This document shows, in pieces, positions 17,313 to 21,173 of a DNA stretch of 21,173 nucleotides. The stretch comes from JBLNBQ01 sp050260095 (GTDB lineage: Bacteria; Bacillota; UBA5301; DYFA01), in the NCBI GenBank assembly GCA_050260095.1, contig JBLNBQ010000108.1:1-21173 (forward strand), read 5' to 3'. A model generated the notes under the pieces. The model did no database searches and was not told where the DNA came from. It worked only from the letters and a program-made list of their open reading frames with translations. The translations under genes were made by a program, and so were the position numbers. The first letter of the stretch is position 1. Every line of letters begins with the position of its first letter.

Positions 17313-18497
17313 CTACTTCGTGTTAGCGGCGTACCCCTTGACCTCGACGAAGTCGCCGTTCTTGACCTGGAAGACGTAGATCTTGGAGCCGACGACGTCG
17401 CCCTTGGCGTTGAATTCGATCGGGAAGCCGAGGATCCCCCGGTACCCGTCAATGTCGTGCACTGCCTTGAGCACCTTTTCCCGGTCGAGGGTCGCGCCGG
17501 AGTCGGCCACCTTCTTGATCGCCGCCAGAAGCAGGCGGGTCGCCTCGTAGCTCTGACCGGAGAAAATGCTCATGGCGCCGTACTTCTTTTCGAACCGGGC
17601 GATGAACTCTTTCGCCTGGGGGACTTCCCGGATGTCCCGGCCGATGGCGGTGACGTACGCCCCTTCGGCGAGCCCGGCGGCGCCCTCGATGAACTGGTCC
17701 TTCTCCTTCACGCCGTCGCCCGCCATGAACTTGGTCTTGAGTCCCAAGCCGGCCGCCTGCTTCACGAAGGCTGCGGCCTGCGCCGGGTTGGGCAAGGCCA
17801 GGAAGAGGACGTCGGGCTTGAAAGGCTTGATCCTGGTCAGAATGGCGGAGAAGTCCTTGTCATCGCCGGAGATCTGCCCCCGTTCGACCACCGGAGTTCG
17901 GCCCTTGAGGCTTCTCACGACCTGATCAGCCAGGCCTTGGCCGTAGGTGCTCTTGTCGTCCAACACGTAGATGCGTTTCGCCTTGAGTTCCTGCACCATG
18001 AAGCGGGCGGCCGCCGGCCCCTGGGCGTCGTCCCGCGGGCAGATCCGGTGGAAGACGGTGTAGCCGCGCTCCGAAAGGTCGGGATTGGTCGCCGACTGGC
18101 TGATCACGGCCAGCCCGGCGTTTTGGTAGGCGGGGAGAGCGGCGGCGGCGGTGGAGCTGTTCATCGGGCCGATGACCCCGAGGATGGAGGAGTCGGTGGC
18201 GAACTTCTCGGCGACCAGCAGGCTCTTGGAGGGGTCGGCCGCGTCGTCGCCTATGACCAACTGGACCTTCCGCCCGGCGATGCCGCCCTGCTGGTTGACC
18301 TCATCGACCGCCATCTGGATGGCGTTCAGCGAATCGAGGCCGATCTTCGAGAGGTCGCCGGTGAAGGGGCCCGCGGCGCCGATCTTGATGGGACCCGCCG
18401 CCAGGCTGGCGGTGGCCGCCACGGCCAGGATGAGGGAGACCGCGACCGGGAGGAAACGGGGCACGAGGGGACGGGACGCACGCTTCGTCTTGCTCAA
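17313..18497 (-). CDS. livK: Periplasmic branched-chain amino acid-binding protein (LivJ/LivK type)
   Basis: A 394-residue type I solute-binding protein that delivers substrate to LivH/LivM. A signal peptide is visible (LPVAVSLILAVAATASLAAG, residues ~16-35). No lipobox cysteine follows it, so the protein should be free in a periplasm and not lipid-anchored. The mature part starts IKIGAAGPFTGDLSKIGLDS and continues AVDEVNQQGGIAGRKVQLV and VIGPMNSSTAAAALP. ISQSATNPDLSERGYTVFHR and DAQGPAAARFM resemble the LivJ leucine/isoleucine/valine pocket region, which favours branched-chain amino acids over urea or aromatic acids. The start is TTG 18497, with GAGGAGAG upstream. It lies 39 nt after the AOR gene on the same strand, so cotranscription with AOR is likely. 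Confidence 0.93.
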   Translation of the reverse strand: MSKTKRASRPLVPRFLPVAVSLILAVAATASLAAGPIKIGAAGPFTGDLSKIGLDSLNAIQMAVDEVNQQGGIAGRKVQLVIGDDAADPSKSLLVAEKFATDSSILGVIGPMNSSTAAAALPAYQNAGLAVISQSATNPDLSERGYTVFHRICPRDDAQGPAAARFMVQELKAKRIYVLDDKSTYGQGLADQVVRSLKGRTPVVERGQISGDDKDFSAILTRIKPFKPDVLFLALPNPAQAAAFVKQAAGLGLKTKFMAGDGVKEKDQFIEGAAGLAEGAYVTAIGRDIREVPQAKEFIARFEKKYGAMSIFSGQSYEATRLLLAAIKKVADSGATLDREKVLKAVHDIDGYRGILGFPIEFNAKGDVVGSKIYVFQVKNGDFVEVKGYAANTK

Positions 18498-18536
18498 CTG
18501 AACTCTCTCCTCTCGTCTCTGCTCTGCTTTATCGCT

Positions 18537-20432
18537 CTACCTCAGGGCGCCTCTCGCCTTGAGGAGGCCGATCTCGTGTATGAGGCCGAGGTCGGCCAGT
18601 TTCCGTGCGGTGGGTAGGCCGCTGGCTACATCCCACCCCCGGGCCGCGTAGTACTCGTCGAGCATCGGGTCGAGCTCGACCACGCTGCCGGCCGACGGCC
18701 CGCTGTCCGCCGGGAGCGGCTCGGTCAGGAAGCGGCGGGGGAGGGTGTCGTCCTTACGGGTGAGTCCCAGCGCCGCGTTGAAGGCCTTCTCGGCGTTGAC
18801 GACGCGCTCCATGGCTTCTGCCAGTCCCGGCCCGTCGTACGGCAGCCCGGTGGCCAGGCGAAGCAGGTCGGCCGCCTCGTCGAAGCTCAGCACTTCCATG
18901 TTGGTGATGGTGTTCTTGCAGGCGTTGAGGCAGTCGGCCAGGGCCGAGAGTTCCTCGGCGAACTTGACCACCCGGCCCTTGCCCTTGAACTCGAGGCGGA
19001 AGGCGGCCTCCCGGCAGCCGAAGCGGCGCACGGCCTCCTCGGCATCCTCGCTGAATTCGAACGACGGTTCCGAGCGGAGATGGTCGCCGCCGCGGCTCGC
19101 GACGGCCACGCCCAGGGCGTAGCCCTTGAGCCCCCGGGGGTCGGCCTGGAAGATCTCGAGCCCCTTGACCTCCATGGCGTACTCTTCCGCGCCACGCCCC
19201 AAGCGGGCGGCGGCTTGCCGGACTCCGTCGGCCACCAGGTCGCCGATCCCTTCCCGGAAGGCGATCTTTTCGACGAGCGCGAAGGCCGTCTGGGCGTTAC
19301 CCCAGCTCAGGTCGAGGCCGTCGGCCTCTTCTCGGCTGAGCAGCCCGCGCTGGTGGAGTTCCATGAGGAATGCGATGCACTCCGAGGTGGAGATGACGTC
19401 GAGGCCGAGCCGGTTACAGAGGTCGACGCCCTTGAGCGCCGCCCCAAGCTCGCTGATCCCAAGGCGCGACGAGAAGCCGGCCAGGCCCTCGAACTCCGGG
19501 CCTTCGCTCTCCAGGCCGGCGTAGGGTCCTTCCGTCACCCTGAAGTAGCGGCTGCAGGGGATGGTGCACGACTGGCAGGCCTTGCTCTTGAGCCGGACGC
19601 TGGCCGCCAGCGCCTCGCCGCTCACCGCCTCTGCCCCTTCGAACCGGCCGGTTTGGAAGTGCCGGGTTGCCAGGCATCCGGCGGCGTTCAGGGAGGAGAC
19701 GAGCCGGGTCGTGCCCAGTGCCTTCCGGGACTCGTACTCGGCGTGGGCCCGGATGCGCTGGTTCAGCGCCTCCACCGCCGCCTCGAACCTTTCCGGGTCG
19801 GCGACGGTCACCGGCTGGCTGCCCTGCACCGCGATGGCCTTCAGGTTCTTCGCAGCCATCGCCAGGCCCATCCCCGTACGGGCGGCGGCCCGCACCAGGC
19901 TGGTGAAGAGACCGGCGAACTTGACGCCGTGTTCGGCGGCCGGTCCGACGCAGGCCACCTGGCAGCGCTGCCCATGCTTCGCCTGGAGCAGGCGAGTCGT
20001 CGTCATCACGTCTTGGCCCCAGAGTTCGGCAGCGTCCCGGACTTCCACCCGGTCGTCCAGGATCAGCAGGTAGGAGGGACGTTCCGCCCGTCCGGTGAGC
20101 ACCACCTGGTCGTAGCCGGCATACCGCAGTTCGGAGCCGAAGAAGCCGCCGGCGTTGGCGTCGCCCAGGATTCCAGTTTGGGGCGACTTGGCGCTCACGT
20201 TGAAGCGGCCCGCCCCAGGGAAGGAGGTGCCGTTCAGCGGGCCGACCCCGAAGACCAAGTGGCTTTGGGGGGAGAGGGGATCGAGGTCCACGGGCACCTC
20301 GTCCAGCAGATGGCGGATGTTGAGGCCTCGTCCGCCCACGTACTTGAGCCGCGTTTCCACCGGGATAGGGTCGACGCGGCTTGCTCCGGCCGTCAGATCG
20401 ACTGTCAGCTTCCGTCCGGCGGTCTGGGTCAT
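18537..20432 (-). CDS. aor: Aldehyde:ferredoxin oxidoreductase (tungsten/molybdopterin AOR family)
   Basis: A 631-residue cytoplasmic AOR-family enzyme (P. furiosus AOR is about 605). It interconverts aldehydes and carboxylic acids using a bis-pterin tungsten or molybdenum site and a 4Fe-4S cluster. The N-terminal pterin-binding region shows YVGGRGLNIRHLLDEV, FGVGPLNGTSFPGAGRFNVS and SPQTGILGDANAGGFFGSEL. The cluster ligands are Cys286, Cys289 and Cys293 (CQSCTIPC) with the distant fourth at Cys505 (CLNACKN), matching family spacing. The frame is open farther upstream to 20687, but that stretch overlaps the ferredoxin gene in another frame. ATG 20432 has GGGGAGG 8 nt upstream and gives the standard AOR start, overlapping the ferredoxin stop by ATGA. 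The coupled ferredoxin subunit is the likely electron partner. The aldehyde substrate is unknown; the following liv genes suggest amino-acid-derived aldehydes. Confidence 0.95.
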   Translation of the reverse strand: MTQTAGRKLTVDLTAGASRVDPIPVETRLKYVGGRGLNIRHLLDEVPVDLDPLSPQSHLVFGVGPLNGTSFPGAGRFNVSAKSPQTGILGDANAGGFFGSELRYAGYDQVVLTGRAERPSYLLILDDRVEVRDAAELWGQDVMTTTRLLQAKHGQRCQVACVGPAAEHGVKFAGLFTSLVRAAARTGMGLAMAAKNLKAIAVQGSQPVTVADPERFEAAVEALNQRIRAHAEYESRKALGTTRLVSSLNAAGCLATRHFQTGRFEGAEAVSGEALAASVRLKSKACQSCTIPCSRYFRVTEGPYAGLESEGPEFEGLAGFSSRLGISELGAALKGVDLCNRLGLDVISTSECIAFLMELHQRGLLSREEADGLDLSWGNAQTAFALVEKIAFREGIGDLVADGVRQAAARLGRGAEEYAMEVKGLEIFQADPRGLKGYALGVAVASRGGDHLRSEPSFEFSEDAEEAVRRFGCREAAFRLEFKGKGRVVKFAEELSALADCLNACKNTITNMEVLSFDEAADLLRLATGLPYDGPGLAEAMERVVNAEKAFNAALGLTRKDDTLPRRFLTEPLPADSGPSAGSVVELDPMLDEYYAARGWDVASGLPTARKLADLGLIHEIGLLKARGALR

Positions 20433-21173
20433 GACTGCCGCCTCCCCGCCGTGCCATAGGTCAGCGCGCCGGTGGAGCACCGCTTGACGCAGGCGGGCTC
20501 GCCGCCGCACAGGTCGCAGATGAGCGGGCTGGTCCGCCCGGGAAGGAAACGAACGGCGTGAAACGGGCAGGCCTTCTGGCAAGCCCGGCAGCCGGTGCAC
20601 CGCTCCGGGTCCACCATGACTGCGTGGTGGGCGTCTTTGCTGAGCGCTCCGGCAGAGCAGACCTGCACGCACCGGGCCACACCGCACTGCCGGCAGACGA
20701 CCGGGCGGTCGAGCCCCTTGGCCTCGTCCTTCTCCACCAGGATCCGGGTCTCGTCGCTCCCGTAACGGCGGGTATGGGCGAAGTTGCAGGCGAGTTCGCA
20801 GGCGCGGCAGCCCGAGCAGACCGCCTCCTTGACGAGTAGCCGCCGGATGCCCTCTTCCTGGCTGGGCTCCGGCTCGTCCGCAACGGGCTCCGGATTCTCC
20901 CCGTCGGGCGCGCCGGCCGCCACCTGCTCGATGCGGAAGATGACCATCCCGTTCGGGTCAGGGCAGCAGATGCGGCTGGTGTGGGGCACCCAGTCGTTCT
21001 CTTCGGCGAGGTCGCGCTGTTTGAGCGGCAGGAGGGGGAGCATGCTCTGCAGCGCCCACAGGCAGACATGTTTTCCCGGCGGCACGATGAGCCGGCCGCC
21101 CCGCACGAAGAAATGGTCGCCTACGGCCATCGGCAGGTCGCAGAACCCTTTGACTTCCTCCACCACAACCCTG
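20429..21173 (-). CDS. TIGR04076-like domain fused to a four-cluster (4Fe-4S) ferredoxin, AOR partner (5' partial)
   Basis: The frame runs off the right edge, so the first residues are missing. Numbering is from GTG 21166. Residues ~1-82 resemble the small TIGR04076 family of unknown function: VKGFCDLPMAVGDHFFVRGG, PPGKHVCLWALQSMLPLLP and CCPDPNGMVIFRIEQV. After a Pro/Glu-rich linker (~83-105), residues ~112-235 form an electron-transfer subunit with four cluster motifs: CSGCRACELAC (117-127), CRQCGVARCVQVC (158-170), CTGCRACQKAC (190-200) and CDLCGGEPACVKRC (217-230). This resembles HycB/DmsB-type iron-sulfur subunits and the ferredoxins encoded beside AORs. It overlaps aor by ATGA, so it very probably shuttles electrons to or from AOR. 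The N-terminal domain assignment is from memory of the family pattern and is less certain than the ferredoxin part. Confidence 0.88.
   Translation of the reverse strand, partial: RVVVEEVKGFCDLPMAVGDHFFVRGGRLIVPPGKHVCLWALQSMLPLLPLKQRDLAEENDWVPHTSRICCPDPNGMVIFRIEQVAAGAPDGENPEPVADEPEPSQEEGIRRLLVKEAVCSGCRACELACNFAHTRRYGSDETRILVEKDEAKGLDRPVVCRQCGVARCVQVCSAGALSKDAHHAVMVDPERCTGCRACQKACPFHAVRFLPGRTSPLICDLCGGEPACVKRCSTGALTYGTAGRRQS

Noticed and set aside
20433..20687. N-terminal extension of AOR up to 20687
   Set aside because: It overlaps the ferredoxin cluster motifs in another frame, looks like Arg/Pro-rich junk, and ATG 20432 has its own good ribosome site.

Overview
The window is a GC-rich bacterial stretch of about 21 kb with little intergenic space. 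It probably comes from an anaerobe or facultative anaerobe with a two-membrane-like or otherwise complex envelope. Evidence for the envelope is TolC-family proteins, an RND pump, periplasmic c-type cytochromes, a secreted quinoprotein, and a solute-binding protein with no lipobox cysteine. Flagellin, the tungsten aldehyde:ferredoxin oxidoreductase (AOR) and hgcAB suggest a deep, high-GC Bacillota-type lineage such as Limnochordia or Symbiobacteriia, but no marker gene is present and this is only a guess.

Left part (1-4823, + strand): an RND efflux permease cut off by the left edge runs in frame into a complete TolC-like outer-membrane-factor domain. A second, shorter TolC-like protein overlaps it by 4 nt and seems to lack the beta-barrel strands. 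Next (4815-7664, - strand) is a two-gene unit for periplasmic oxidation: a tri-haem cytochrome c followed by a PQQ-dependent dehydrogenase. A half-size EamA membrane protein and a peptidase T follow on the + strand (7808-9624). The peptidase carries a C-terminal tail that looks like the end of a PiT phosphate permease. A membrane-anchored di-haem MauG/CcpA-type protein is convergent with it (9621-10964, -).

Centre (11083-12932, + strand): a GNAT acetyltransferase, then hgcA and hgcB, the gene pair needed for microbial mercury methylation. The HgcA cap-helix motif NVWCASGK is intact, with its cysteine at residue 93, and five membrane helices follow. HgcB has two 4Fe-4S motifs and the extra conserved cysteine, but an unusual C-terminal cysteine arrangement. 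Immediately downstream lies a flagellin remnant without either D0 end.

Right part (13806-21173, - strand): one likely transcription unit reading leftward from the right edge. It encodes a TIGR04076/four-cluster ferredoxin fusion (N-terminus off the window), an AOR, and a branched-chain amino acid ABC importer: binding protein, LivH, and a single polypeptide fusing LivM, LivG and LivF. The arrangement suggests import of branched-chain amino acids or related acids and ferredoxin-linked oxidation or reduction of the derived aldehydes.

The most notable item is hgcAB. The gene fusions (RND-TolC, LivM-LivG-LivF, TIGR04076-ferredoxin, PepT-PiT tail) are the second theme. No tRNA, rRNA, CRISPR array or insertion sequence was seen.
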